Of a stretch of DNA of 33,675 nt, positions 17,158 through 26,064 are shown piece by piece (positions within the stretch are counted from its first letter, which is position 1; the number at the start of each line of letters is the position of its first letter). The notes under the pieces are model-generated. The model saw nothing but the letters and a program-made list of their open reading frames with translations. It had not been told where the DNA came from and searched no databases. The stretch covers positions 1 to 33,675 of the forward strand of contig JBBROA010000035.1 in the NCBI GenBank assembly GCA_038229875.1. Direction: 5' to 3'. The position numbers and the translations under genes are program-made. Source of the DNA: JALYUA01 sp038229875 (GTDB lineage: Bacteria; Acidobacteriota; Thermoanaerobaculia; UBA5066; Gp7-AA6).

Positions 17158-17372
17158 ACCCGCTAGCTCGGTTCACGGTCGCGATTCTCCGTTTCTACAA
17201 GGCGGCGATCTCGCCCTTTCTCCCGAGCGCCTGCCGCTTCCAGCCGACCTGCTCCGTCTACGCGCGCGAGGCGGTCGAGCGCCACGGCTTCCTCCGCGGC
17301 GCCCGCCTGGCGATCGGCAGGCTCTTCCGATGTCATCCCTTCCGGCCCGGCGGCTTCGACCCGGTCCCTTAA
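17154..17372 (+). CDS. yidD: Membrane protein insertion efficiency factor YidD
   Basis: This 72-residue protein has the complete YidD signature: FYKAAISPFLPSACRFQPTC, then YAREAVERHG, RLFRCHPF and GGFDPVP. The family is membrane-associated and helps YidC-dependent insertion. It starts with GTG at 17154, overlapping the rnpA stop. A longer in-frame extension upstream is rejected because it only shadows rnpA. It lies six bases before yidC. Confidence 0.96.
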   Translation: MNPLARFTVAILRFYKAAISPFLPSACRFQPTCSVYAREAVERHGFLRGARLAIGRLFRCHPFRPGGFDPVP

Positions 17373-17378
17373 TTTTTC

Positions 17379-19040
17379 ATGGAAAAAAGACTTCTTCTCG
17401 CGGCCGCGCTTTCCCTGGGTGTCCTCGTCCTCTGGGAGGCCATCGCGGCGAAGACGGCGCCGCACCCCTCGAATCCCCGGGCCATTCCGACGGCCCTGGC
17501 CGCGCCCGCGCAGCCCGCCTCGGGCGTTTCCGCCCCCGGGAGCCCGGCGACGCTTTCTCCCGCGGCGCCCGTTGCCGCTCTGGAGCCCGTCTCCGCAGCG
17601 GCCGAGCAGACCACCGTCCTTCAGAACGACCTCGTTCGCGCGACCGTCTCCAATCGGGGCGGCGTCCTCTCGTCCTACATCCTCCTGAAGCACACCGACG
17701 AGCAGAAGCACCCGCTCGAGCTCGTCAAGCAGGTCCCGGCGCCTGCGCCGCGTCCCCTCGCGATCGACTTTCCCGGCAAGCCCGAGCTGACGACGCGCGT
17801 CGCCCAGGCGCTGTTTTCTTTGGAGCCGCTGCCCGACCGCGGCGTCAGGCTGCGGTTCTCCGACGGCGTCGTCTCCGTCACCAAGGAGATCCGGCTCGGA
17901 ACGGGATACCTCTCCGACGTCCACACCGCGGTCGCCGGCGCCGGTCCCTACACCGTCCTGGTCGGGACCGGGCTCCGCAACGACGCCGAAGAGCTGGTCT
18001 CCCGTTATGCGCCCCCCGCTGCCGCGATCGCGACGAGCGGCAATGGCTTCGAGCGCGCGCGGGCGGAGAAGCTCGAAAAGCCGCAGACGTGGCCGCTCGC
18101 GGACCGCGGGTACGCCGGCCTCGAAGACAACTATTTTCTAGCTGTCCTCCTGCCCCGGCAGCCGGCGACGGCGATCGCGCTCCCCGTACCTGGCGTTGGT
18201 CCCATGACCGGTAAGGACGCCGCCGCGAAGCCCGGTCCCGGAATCACCGCTGGCGTCACCGCGGCCGGCACGCTCGATTCGAAAGCCTACTTCGGGCCGA
18301 AGGACGTCGAGGTTCTCGAGAGCGCGCACCTGGGGCTCGAACGCACCGTAGACTTCGGCTGGTACGGCATCCTCGCGCGGCCGCTGCTCTGGTTGCTGAA
18401 GCGCACCTACGGGATCGTCGGAAACTTCGGTCTCGCCATTCTTCTCGTCACGCTGCTCATCCGCATCCTGCTCTTCCCGCTGATGCACAAGAGCTACTCG
18501 TCGATGAAAAAGATGCAGAAGCTCGCGCCGAAGATGAACGCGATCAAGGACAAGTACAAGAAGGCCAAGACCGATGCGGCGCAGCGCGCGAAGATGAACG
18601 AAGAGATCATGAAGCTCTACCAGACCGAGGGCTACAACCCGATGAGCGGGTGTTTCCCGGTGCTGCTGCAACTTCCAATCCTGGTGGCGTTCTACAACGT
18701 GCTGTCCCGCTCGATCGAGCTTCGCCACGCGCCGTTCGTGCTCTGGATCCGGGACCTCTCGGCGGTTGACCACACGTACGTGCTGCTCATCCTGATGATC
18801 ATCTCGATGTACGTGCAGCAGGCGATGACCCCGACGACGGCGGACCCGGCGCAGAAGAAGATCTTCATGGCGATGCCGCTGCTCTGGGGGTTCTTCCTGA
18901 AAGACATGCCCTCGGGACTCGTGCTGTACTGGCTCTTCTCGAACGTGTTGACGATCTTCCAGCAGATGATCATCAATAAAATGGCGAGCGGCGGAGAGCC
19001 GGCGCCGGAACCCAAAAAATTGCGGCAGGCGCGCGCGTAG
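17379..19040 (+). CDS. yidC: Membrane protein insertase YidC
   Basis: This is the inner-membrane insertase and chaperone, 553 residues, long Gram-negative type. A membrane segment lies at the very N-terminus (LLLAAALSLGVLVLWEAIAA). An Ala/Pro-rich stretch and the periplasmic beta-domain (about 65-325) follow. The conserved core has membrane segments around FGLAILLVTLLIRILLFPLM, with the hydrophilic-groove Arg, then the cytoplasmic coiled loop MKKMQKLAPKMNAIKDKYKK, CFPVLLQLPILVAFYNVL, and a final pair ending SGLVLYWLFSNVLTIFQQ. No clear ribosome-binding site precedes the ATG, so coupling to yidD is likely. Confidence 0.97.
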   Translation: MEKRLLLAAALSLGVLVLWEAIAAKTAPHPSNPRAIPTALAAPAQPASGVSAPGSPATLSPAAPVAALEPVSAAAEQTTVLQNDLVRATVSNRGGVLSSYILLKHTDEQKHPLELVKQVPAPAPRPLAIDFPGKPELTTRVAQALFSLEPLPDRGVRLRFSDGVVSVTKEIRLGTGYLSDVHTAVAGAGPYTVLVGTGLRNDAEELVSRYAPPAAAIATSGNGFERARAEKLEKPQTWPLADRGYAGLEDNYFLAVLLPRQPATAIALPVPGVGPMTGKDAAAKPGPGITAGVTAAGTLDSKAYFGPKDVEVLESAHLGLERTVDFGWYGILARPLLWLLKRTYGIVGNFGLAILLVTLLIRILLFPLMHKSYSSMKKMQKLAPKMNAIKDKYKKAKTDAAQRAKMNEEIMKLYQTEGYNPMSGCFPVLLQLPILVAFYNVLSRSIELRHAPFVLWIRDLSAVDHTYVLLILMIISMYVQQAMTPTTADPAQKKIFMAMPLLWGFFLKDMPSGLVLYWLFSNVLTIFQQMIINKMASGGEPAPEPKKLRQARA

Positions 19041-19052
19041 CCGGGAGTTCCC

Positions 19053-19907
19053 ATGCGATTTGAAGGTAAGTCGGAGCAGGAAGCCATCGAGACCGCGCTG
19101 CGCGAGCTGAAGCGTCCCGCCTCCTCGCTGCGATACTCGATCGTCCGGGACGAGAAATCCTTCTGGGGCGGCCGCGTCGTCGAGATCGAGGTGGAGATCG
19201 AGGAGCCGGCGGGAAAATCATCCCCCGCCTCTCCCGCCCAGGAAGCTCCTTCCGTCCGGGCTCCTGCGGCCGTTTCCGCACCCGCATCGCGTCCCGAAGC
19301 GGCGCCGCCCCGGGACGCGCCTCCCGCCCGCCCCGCGGCTGCGCCCGCCCCCGCCCCGGCGCCCGCGCGCGTCGAGCTCGGGCCCACCGGCCCGGCCCGC
19401 TCCACGGAATTCGACGAGCGTCCGCGGTCCGGTTCCGCGGGACCGGGCGCCATGGACGACGAAGCGTTCTCGATCGTCGAAGCGACCCTGACCGAGCTTC
19501 TGTCCGCGGCGGGTTTCTTAGTCGAGACCCGGCGACGTGCCGGCGAAGAAATGCTCTTCGAACTGATCGGCGACGACACCGAGCCCCTGCTCGCCAATCG
19601 AGGCGAGGGATTGAACGGGCTCGAAGTCCTGACCGGCCGGATCGCCTCCAAGCGGCTAGGTCGTCCCGTGTACCCGCGCCTCGACGCGGAGGGATTCCGG
19701 GAACAGCAGCGGGAGTCGCTCGAGGAGCTCGCGCTGCGCTCGGCAAACGAAGCGAAACGCACGCGCAGCCCGCAGCTGCTCCCGCCGCTTTCTCCCGGCG
19801 AGCGGCGGTTGATCCATCTCGCGCTCGCGGCGGACCCCGAAGTCGAGACGGAGAGCGAGGGCGACGGGTTCTTGAAGCGCGTCGCGGTGCGGCTCAAGGC
19901 GAGCTGA
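19053..19907 (+). CDS. jag: Jag/SpoIIIJ-associated RNA-binding protein (Jag-N, KH-like, R3H)
   Basis: This 284-residue protein has three parts. An N-terminal Jag-N domain (MRFEGKSEQEAIETALRELK, then the IVRDEKSFWGG beta part) is followed by a Pro/Ala-rich linker (about 52-125), a KH-like domain (about 130-205) and an R3H domain (LSPGERRLIHLAL, RxxxH). The KH loop reads LLANRGEGLNGLEVL and lacks the usual GxxG, which may weaken RNA binding. The position after yidC is the standard one. A GGGAG lies just upstream of the ATG. Confidence 0.92.
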   Translation: MRFEGKSEQEAIETALRELKRPASSLRYSIVRDEKSFWGGRVVEIEVEIEEPAGKSSPASPAQEAPSVRAPAAVSAPASRPEAAPPRDAPPARPAAAPAPAPAPARVELGPTGPARSTEFDERPRSGSAGPGAMDDEAFSIVEATLTELLSAAGFLVETRRRAGEEMLFELIGDDTEPLLANRGEGLNGLEVLTGRIASKRLGRPVYPRLDAEGFREQQRESLEELALRSANEAKRTRSPQLLPPLSPGERRLIHLALAADPEVETESEGDGFLKRVAVRLKAS

Positions 19908-19979
19908 ACGGGCGCCTCCGCACACAGGCCCGGCGCCGCGGCAGCGCCTGACAGGCTCCTGCGTCTTGAACCTCGAACA

Positions 19980-21368
19980 ATGCGTCCCGATCCTTTTTCT
20001 CTCGAGGGCACGATCGTCGCTCCGGCGACGCCGCCCGGCCGGTCGGCCCTCGCCCTTCTGAGGCTCTCCGGACCGTCCGCGATCGCCATCGTCCGCAAGG
20101 TTGCGGCGGATCTTCCCGATCCCCTTCCGCCGCGCCACCCGACGCTCGCGCGGCTCGCCTCGGATCCCGATTCGCCGATCGACACGGGTCTCGTGACGTT
20201 CTTCGAGGCGCCGCACTCGGCGACCGGGGAGGACGTGACCGAGATCTCGGTGCACGGAGGACCCGCGGTCGTGCGCGCGCTCCTCTCGGCGCTGGTCGAC
20301 GCGGGGGCCCGTCCCGCCCGTCCGGGGGAGTTCACGCAACGCGCGTTTCACGCCGGGAAGATCGACCTCGTGGAGGCGGAGGCGGTGCGGGACCTGATCG
20401 ACGCCCGCACTCGCGCGGCCGTCTCCGCGTCGGCGCGCCGCCTCGACGGAGGTCTTTCGCGTCGCCTCGGCGCGGTCCGCGCGGCGCTCGCTACCGCGGC
20501 GGCGGAGATCGGCGCCGCTCTCGATTTTTCAGAGGACGTGGGGGCAGAGCTGCGCCCCGCGACGGTCGAGCGGCTCGCGCAAACACTGCGCGAGCTCGAG
20601 AGTCTGCGCGACGGAGCGCGCCGCGGACGGCTTCTTGCCGAAGGCGCGCGCGTCGTCTTCCTCGGGCGGCCGAACGCCGGCAAATCGACCCTGTTCAACG
20701 CGCTCCTCGGCGCCGACCGGGCGATCGTGACCGCCGTTCCGGGCACGACGCGAGACACACTCGACGCGCCGCTCGACATCGGCGGAATCCCCGTGGAGGT
20801 CGTCGACACCGCGGGGCTGCGCGAGACGGATGACGCGGTCGAGCGCCTCGGCGTCGACCGCGCGCGAGCTGCCGGCGCCTCCGCCGACGTCGTGCTCTAC
20901 GTCGTCGATGCGGCGGTCGGCTGGAACGCCGCCGACGAAGAGGCGGTCGCCGCGCTGGACTCCGAAAACACGCTCGTGATCGCGAACAAGATCGACGGAG
21001 TGCCACGGGAACGGCGCGGGCTCGATCGAGTGCTGCCCGGCGCTCTTGCGGGGTCCGGTCTCGCGCTGTCGGGCATCGCGTCCGGCGCGGGTGAGGTCCT
21101 GCGCCGCGCGATCTCGCGGCTGCTCGAAGGCGGATCGGCGCCGGGACCGGGCCCCGATCTGCTCGGCTCGGCGCGCCAGCAAAGCGCCGTCGAACGCGCC
21201 CGCGCCGCGACGGAAAGCGCGCTCGCCGGACTCTCTTGCGGGGAGTCCCCGGAGTATCCCGCGTCGCACGTGCACGAGGCCCTCGACGCGCTTTCGGAGC
21301 TCGTCGGCGAGACGACGTCCGATGACGTTCTGCGCGAGATTTTCGAGACTTTCTGTATCGGAAAGTGA
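19980..21368 (+). CDS. mnmE: tRNA modification GTPase MnmE
   Basis: With MnmG this enzyme modifies wobble uridine 34 of certain tRNAs (cmnm5U). The 462 residues have the folate-binding N-terminal domain, helical domain, and inserted G domain: G1 GRPNAGKST (229-237), G2 around GTTRDT, G3 DTAGL (276-280), G4 NKID. The C-terminal CIGK holds the catalytic Cys459. A 72-base gap follows jag. Its stop overlaps the mnmG GTG start (GTGA), so the two partners are probably made together. Confidence 0.97.
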   Translation: MRPDPFSLEGTIVAPATPPGRSALALLRLSGPSAIAIVRKVAADLPDPLPPRHPTLARLASDPDSPIDTGLVTFFEAPHSATGEDVTEISVHGGPAVVRALLSALVDAGARPARPGEFTQRAFHAGKIDLVEAEAVRDLIDARTRAAVSASARRLDGGLSRRLGAVRAALATAAAEIGAALDFSEDVGAELRPATVERLAQTLRELESLRDGARRGRLLAEGARVVFLGRPNAGKSTLFNALLGADRAIVTAVPGTTRDTLDAPLDIGGIPVEVVDTAGLRETDDAVERLGVDRARAAGASADVVLYVVDAAVGWNAADEEAVAALDSENTLVIANKIDGVPRERRGLDRVLPGALAGSGLALSGIASGAGEVLRRAISRLLEGGSAPGPGPDLLGSARQQSAVERARAATESALAGLSCGESPEYPASHVHEALDALSELVGETTSDDVLREIFETFCIGK

Positions 21369-23290
21369 AACAGTCGCTTTTCGAAATCGAAGCGGGGAGC
21401 ATGCATTTCGAGGTCCTGGTCATCGGCGGCGGGCACGCGGGAATCGAGGCGGCGCATGCCGCCGCGAAGATGGGGCGCCGCGTCGCGCTGCTGACGGCGT
21501 CGATCGCGTCGATCGGGCGGATGTCGTGCAATCCCGCGATCGGCGGCCTCGCCAAGGGACAGCTGGTGCGCGAAATCGACGCGCTGGGCGGCCTGATGGG
21601 GTTGTTCGCGGATCAGGCGGGGATCCAGTTCAAGATGCTGAACCGCTCGCGCGGGCCGGCCGTGTGGGGGCCGCGGGCCCAGTGCGATAAGGCGCTTTAT
21701 TCACGGCTTGCCGGCGAAGCGCTCGCGCGCCTGCCCGGGCTCACCGTGATCGAAGGCCTCGCCGAGGACCTCATCGAAGAGGGAGGCCGCCTGCGCGGGG
21801 TGATCGCGGAACTCTCGGGCGCGTCCGCCGTGCGCATCGACGCCGACGCCGTCGTTCTCACGGGCGGAACGTTTCTGCGCGGCATCCTGCACACCGGGCG
21901 AGTTCAGACCCCGGGAGGCCGAGTGGGCGAGCCGCCCGCGCGCGGCCTGTCGGGTGCGCTGACCCGCGCGGGCATCGGGCTCGGCCGATTCAAAACGGGA
22001 ACTCCGCCGCGAGTCCACCGCGACACCGTTGATTACGGCGCGTGCATCCCCCAGACGGGGGACGAGCCGCCCGTTGCGTTTTCCTTCCGGACGACGACGC
22101 CTCCGGAGAATCGCGCGCTCTGCTGGACGACGACGACGAACGAAGCGGTGCACTCGATCATTCGCGACAACCTCGACCAAAGCCCCATGTACACAGGGGC
22201 GATCGTCGGCATCGGGCCCCGCTACTGCCCGTCCGTGGAAGACAAGGTCGTCCGGTTCGCCGGCAAGTCGTCGCACACGCTCTACCTGGAGCCCGAGGGG
22301 ATCGACGCCGAAGAGATCTACATCAACGGGTTCTCGACGTCCCTGCCCGAGGAAGTCCAGCGCGCCATGCTGGCTCAGATTCCGGGACTTGCGAAGGCGA
22401 AGATGCTCCGCCCCGGATACGCGGTCGAATACGACTACGTTTTTCCGGATCAGCTCGCGCATTCGCTCGAAGTGAGGCACGCGCCCGGACTCTTTCTCGC
22501 GGGGCAGATCAACGGCACGTCCGGATATGAGGAGGCCGCCGCGCAGGGCCTCTGGGCGGGAATCAACGCGGCGCTCGCCGCGCGCGGGGAAGAGCCCTTT
22601 GTCCTCGACCGGTCGGACGCGTACGCGGCCGTCATGGTGGACGATCTGACCTCGCGCGGCCTCGAAGAGCCGTACCGCCTGTTTACATCCCGCGCGGAGC
22701 ACCGGCTTCTTCTCGGGGTCGACACCGTGCTTCCCCGACTTCTCCCGCACGGCCGCCGGCTGGGGCTGCTCGACGAGTCCGACTACGCGGCCGGAATGCG
22801 CTCCGAAGAGCGCGTCGCCAGAGCGGATCGCAACATCGCGCTCCGCGCGGTCCATCCCAACCGGGGGACCCTGCGCAGGCTGCTGGAGACGACCGGCGCA
22901 TCCGTAACGTCTCCGACGACAATCCGCAATCTACTGAAAAGACAAGACTTATCAGCAGAAGCCCTCGCCAACTTCGACCCGGAGCCCTTTGCGGGCCTTT
23001 CTTCGGAGGAGCTTGCGATCCTGGCGAGCCGGGTCCGATACGAAGGATACATCCGGCAGGAACGGGATCGGGTCGAACGCTCGAGGCCGCTGGAAAGCCG
23101 GGCGATCCCGCCCGAGCTCGACTACGCGAACCTTCCGGGCCTCTCCCGGGAAGTCGTCGAGCAGTGCACCCGGCGCCGGCCCCGCACGCTCGGCGAAGCG
23201 TCCCGCATTTCCGGCGTCACCCCCGCCGCCGTCGCGATAATCTCGGCCCATGTTGCCCGCCGGAAAAGAGGCGTTGCCCGAAGCCTTTAA
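21365..23290 (+). CDS. mnmG: tRNA uridine-5-carboxymethylaminomethyl modification enzyme MnmG
   Basis: This is the FAD-dependent partner of MnmE, 641 residues. The dinucleotide-binding motif is VIGGGHAGIEAA; family blocks NPAIGGLAKGQLVREIDALG, GTFLRGILHTGR, and GLFLAGQINGTSGYEEAAAQ are intact. The C-terminal helical domain contains LSREVVEQ. The GTG at 21365 gives a GTGA overlap with mnmE; an ATG at 21401 immediately before the FAD-binding strand is an alternative. Its end overlaps rsmG by 41 bases. Confidence 0.97.
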   Translation: MKQSLFEIEAGSMHFEVLVIGGGHAGIEAAHAAAKMGRRVALLTASIASIGRMSCNPAIGGLAKGQLVREIDALGGLMGLFADQAGIQFKMLNRSRGPAVWGPRAQCDKALYSRLAGEALARLPGLTVIEGLAEDLIEEGGRLRGVIAELSGASAVRIDADAVVLTGGTFLRGILHTGRVQTPGGRVGEPPARGLSGALTRAGIGLGRFKTGTPPRVHRDTVDYGACIPQTGDEPPVAFSFRTTTPPENRALCWTTTTNEAVHSIIRDNLDQSPMYTGAIVGIGPRYCPSVEDKVVRFAGKSSHTLYLEPEGIDAEEIYINGFSTSLPEEVQRAMLAQIPGLAKAKMLRPGYAVEYDYVFPDQLAHSLEVRHAPGLFLAGQINGTSGYEEAAAQGLWAGINAALAARGEEPFVLDRSDAYAAVMVDDLTSRGLEEPYRLFTSRAEHRLLLGVDTVLPRLLPHGRRLGLLDESDYAAGMRSEERVARADRNIALRAVHPNRGTLRRLLETTGASVTSPTTIRNLLKRQDLSAEALANFDPEPFAGLSSEELAILASRVRYEGYIRQERDRVERSRPLESRAIPPELDYANLPGLSREVVEQCTRRRPRTLGEASRISGVTPAAVAIISAHVARRKRGVARSL

Positions 23291-23909
23291 GGATCTCATC
23301 GCAGCGCGGGCCTCCACCTTCGAAATTTCCCTTTCGACGCCCGAGCTCGACCTGCTCGCGCGGTACCTGGGTCTCCTCGATTTCTGGCGGCGCCGGACCA
23401 ATCTGACCGGGCCTTTTCCTGCCGAGACGCTGGTGGAACACGCGATGGAATCGTGCCTGGGGGCGGACCTTCTTCCCGTCCGGGCGCAGGTCGCGGACAT
23501 CGGCTCGGGAGCCGGTCTTCCGGGCATTCCGATCGCGATTTTGAGAAGCGACATTTCCCTGATCCCCGTCGAGCCGAGGCGGAAGAGGCGGGAGTTTCTC
23601 GATCGAGTCCGGGAGACGCTCTCAACCTCCGCCGCCCCGGCGGCGCCCCGGCTGCTTCCGGCCGTGGCCTCCATCGCCGCCCTTCCCGTCGGATCGTGCG
23701 ATGCGGCCCTCGCGCGCGCCGTCGGGTCGATCGCCGAAGTCCTCGACGCGGCACCGTTTTTGAGCCCGTCCGGCCAGTTCCTCGCCTGGACGACCGACCC
23801 CGACGCGCTGGCCCGCAGTCTGGACGGTCGATTCCGGCTGGAGCGGGTTCGGGAGATCCCCGCGTCAGAGAAAAAGCAGATCGCGGTGTTCCGTCGAGTC
23901 TCCGACTGA
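23250..23909 (+). CDS. rsmG: 16S rRNA (guanine(527)-N7)-methyltransferase RsmG
   Basis: This SAM-dependent methyltransferase modifies G527 of 16S rRNA. The 219 residues contain the family N-terminus (YLGLLDFWRRRTNLTG), the SAM loop VADIGSGAGLPGIPIAIL (81-98), and the later ALARAVGSIAEVLD. The ATG at 23250 lies inside the end of mnmG. The position between mnmG and parA is the classical one. Confidence 0.93.
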   Translation: MLPAGKEALPEAFKDLIAARASTFEISLSTPELDLLARYLGLLDFWRRRTNLTGPFPAETLVEHAMESCLGADLLPVRAQVADIGSGAGLPGIPIAILRSDISLIPVEPRRKRREFLDRVRETLSTSAAPAAPRLLPAVASIAALPVGSCDAALARAVGSIAEVLDAAPFLSPSGQFLAWTTDPDALARSLDGRFRLERVREIPASEKKQIAVFRRVSD

Positions 23910-23920
23910 AACCGGTCAGC

Positions 23921-23934
23921 GTTCCACGTGGAAC
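23921..23934. other. parS site 1
   Basis: GTTCCACGTGGAAC is a perfect 14-base palindrome differing from the widespread GTTTCACGTGAAAC at two symmetric positions. It matches the form known from Myxococcus. It lies in the rsmG-parA gap, where ParB would nucleate and spread, and could also influence parAB transcription. Confidence 0.9.
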
Positions 23935-24002
23935 AGTGGCATTCGGCGGGATGCTAAATTCTGGTCGTCTCTCATGAAAAAAACCGAAATGGACCACGGC
24001 TG

Positions 24003-24770
24003 ATGCCGCGCACGGTCGCGATCTCGAATCAGAAGGGCGGTGTGGGGAAGACGACGACCGCGATCAATCTTGCGGCCTCTCTGGCCGCGCTCGACCGTCG
24101 GGTCCTGCTCGTCGATCTGGACCCCCAGGCGAACGCCACCTCCGGGATGGGATTCACCCGCTCCCGGGAGGGCCCGGACGCCTACGACGTTCTGTCGGGA
24201 ACAGCGGCGTCGGACGCCATTCGGGAGACAGCCTTTCCGAACCTATGGCTGCTGCCGTCGGGCCGGGACCTGGTCGGCGCGGAGATCGAGCTCGTCAACG
24301 AGCCGGAACGGGAGCAGAAGCTCCGAAACGCGCTGGTGCCCGTCCGGGAACGCTTCGATTTTGTTTTCATCGACTGCCCGCCCTCGCTGTCGCTTCTCAC
24401 CGTTAACGCCCTGTCTGCCGCGGATTCCGTGCTGATCCCGATGCAGACCGAATATTTCGCGCTCGAAGGGGTGAGCGAGCTTCTCGAGACCATCGAGCGG
24501 GTACGGGCCTCGTTCAACCCGATCCTGACCCTCGAGGGGATCGTCTTGACGATGTACGACGACCGCACTAACCTCGGGCGACAGGTCACCGACGATATTC
24601 GAAACCACCTGGGGGCGAAGGTGTACGAGACCATCATCCCGCGCAATGTGCGGCTGGGCGAAGCGCCCTCCTTTGGGAAGCCCGTGCTCGCCTACGACAT
24701 CAAGTCGCGGGGGGCCGAGGCCTACCTCGCGCTCGCTCGCGAGTTCTTAAAGCGTCGGGGAGCGGCATGA
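24003..24770 (+). CDS. parA: Chromosome-partitioning ATPase ParA/Soj
   Basis: This 255-residue deviant Walker ATPase moves ParB-parS complexes and so segregates origins. The motif KGGVGKTTT is at 11-19 with the signature Lys11; LLVDLDPQANAT (Walker A') and FDFVFIDCPPSLS (Walker B) follow. There is no N-terminal HTH, as expected for chromosomal rather than P1-type ParA. Its stop overlaps the parB start as ATGA. Confidence 0.97.
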   Translation: MPRTVAISNQKGGVGKTTTAINLAASLAALDRRVLLVDLDPQANATSGMGFTRSREGPDAYDVLSGTAASDAIRETAFPNLWLLPSGRDLVGAEIELVNEPEREQKLRNALVPVRERFDFVFIDCPPSLSLLTVNALSAADSVLIPMQTEYFALEGVSELLETIERVRASFNPILTLEGIVLTMYDDRTNLGRQVTDDIRNHLGAKVYETIIPRNVRLGEAPSFGKPVLAYDIKSRGAEAYLALAREFLKRRGAA

Positions 24771-25624
24771 AGGGCAAGCAGGCGCTCGGGCGCGGTCTTT
24801 CGGCCCTTTTGCCCGGGAGCCGGGAAAACGATGTTCCACGTGGAACCTCGGATCGGGAGGTGGCGATCGATCGCCTCGAGTCGGGCCGTTTTCAGCCCCG
24901 GCGGGACTTCCACCCGGAGTCGCTGGCGGAGCTCGCGGCCTCGATCCGGGAGCAGGGGATCGTCCAGCCGATCGTGGTCGTCGCGCGGGGAGACAAATAC
25001 GAGATCGTGGCCGGCGAGCGCCGGTGGCGGGCGGCACGCCAGGCGGGGCTCGAACGGGTCCCGGTGGTCGTCCGCGAGGCCGCCAGCGACAGGGACCTCC
25101 TGGAAATCGCCCTGGTTGAGAACCTGCAGCGCGAGGACTTGAATCCCATGGAAGCCGCGACCGCGTATTCGCGCCTCAAGGAGGAGTTTCAGCTCACCCA
25201 GGAGGATGTGGCGCGTCGGGTGGGGAAGGACCGCGCGACCGTCGCGAACTCCCTCAGGCTGCTGCGCCTTCCGGCGTCCGTGCGGGAGCGGGTCCGGACC
25301 GGGGAGATCTCGGCAGGACACGCTCGAGCGCTCCTCGCGCTGGCAACGCCGGATGACCAGGAAGCCGTCGCCCTCGAGGTGATCCGCCGGTCCCTGTCCG
25401 TCCGGCAGACGGAAAAACGCGTGGCGGCGCTCGCCTCCGGAGGAACGCTGAGAAAAGACACACGGCGGGATCCCTTCACGCGTGACGCGGAAGAGAAGCT
25501 CTCCCGACGGCTCGCCGCCCGCGTCCGGATCGTGAGGCGCCGCCGCGGCGGGCGTGTGGAAATCGGGTTCTCCTCCGAAGAAGAGCTGATCGGCCTCTTC
25601 GAGCGACTTTCCGGAAAGGAATAG
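24767..25624 (+). CDS. parB: Chromosome-partitioning protein ParB/Spo0J
   Basis: This is the CTP-dependent clamp that loads at parS, 285 residues. The N-terminus (LGRGLSALLPG) is the ParA-interacting region. The CTP-binding domain includes GERRWRAA (83-90). The HTH part has LTQEDVARRVGKDRATVANSLRLLRLP, and a C-terminal dimerisation part follows. A parS palindrome lies within its own reading frame, coding DVPRGTSD at residues 22-29. It starts in an ATGA overlap with parA. Confidence 0.97.
   Translation: MKGKQALGRGLSALLPGSRENDVPRGTSDREVAIDRLESGRFQPRRDFHPESLAELAASIREQGIVQPIVVVARGDKYEIVAGERRWRAARQAGLERVPVVVREAASDRDLLEIALVENLQREDLNPMEAATAYSRLKEEFQLTQEDVARRVGKDRATVANSLRLLRLPASVRERVRTGEISAGHARALLALATPDDQEAVALEVIRRSLSVRQTEKRVAALASGGTLRKDTRRDPFTRDAEEKLSRRLAARVRIVRRRRGGRVEIGFSSEEELIGLFERLSGKE
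24833..24846. other. parS site 2, inside parB
   Basis: This is a second exact copy of GTTCCACGTGGAAC, 912 bases from site 1, embedded in the 5' part of the parB coding sequence. An exact repeat of a 14-base palindrome beside parAB is unlikely by chance. Confidence 0.9.
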
Positions 25625-25628
25625 CCCC

Positions 25629-26003
25629 ATGAAGTCCAAGAGCGACGGCGCGACCCTGAACGGCTTTCTCGACCGGGGAAGCCACTTCCAGGGCGAACTC
25701 GCCTTCGACGACACGTTTCGGATCGACGGCCGATTCGAAGGAAAGATCCGATCGGGAAGCGAGCTCATCCTGGGAGACTCGGCGGACGTCAACGCCGACA
25801 TCGAAGTCGGACGGCTCTCCGTCAACGGCAAGCTCTCCGGCAGCGTGCGAGCCTCCGAGCGGATCGAGCTCCTCGCCCGGTCGCGAGTCTCGGCGATCCT
25901 TTCGGCCCCGCTCCTGAAGATCGAAGAGGGCGCGTTCTTCCAAGGGACCTGCCAGATGTCGGAGAACCCTGTGCTGGAGATGAGAGTGGCAGGGAAAGTT
26001 TAG
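25629..26003 (+). CDS. Bactofilin family cytoskeletal protein
   Basis: This 124-residue protein is a single bactofilin (DUF583) beta-helix domain. The regular hydrophobic/glycine repeats FRIDGRFEGKI, SELILGDSADVNADIEV, RLSVNGKLSGSVRA and RIELLARSRVSAIL correspond to successive turns. Short polar tails flank it. Bactofilins form non-polar filaments without nucleotide; some organise ParAB-parS at the cell pole in Myxococcus. The location four bases after parB makes a link with chromosome organisation plausible but unproven. Confidence 0.9.
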   Translation: MKSKSDGATLNGFLDRGSHFQGELAFDDTFRIDGRFEGKIRSGSELILGDSADVNADIEVGRLSVNGKLSGSVRASERIELLARSRVSAILSAPLLKIEEGAFFQGTCQMSENPVLEMRVAGKV

Positions 26004-26034
26004 GCTTTAACTTCTTTACAATGAGCAGTTAAGC
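26003..26034 (+). terminator. Hairpin after the bactofilin gene
   Basis: GGCTTTAACT (26003-26012) and AGTTAAGCC (26026-26034) pair around a short A/T-rich loop directly at the bactofilin stop codon. There is no run of T after the hairpin, so factor-independent termination is uncertain. It is followed by GTCGTGGCC repeated twice in tandem. Confidence 0.3.
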
Positions 26035-26064
26035 CGTCGTGGCCGTCGTGGCCGTCGGCCGTTG

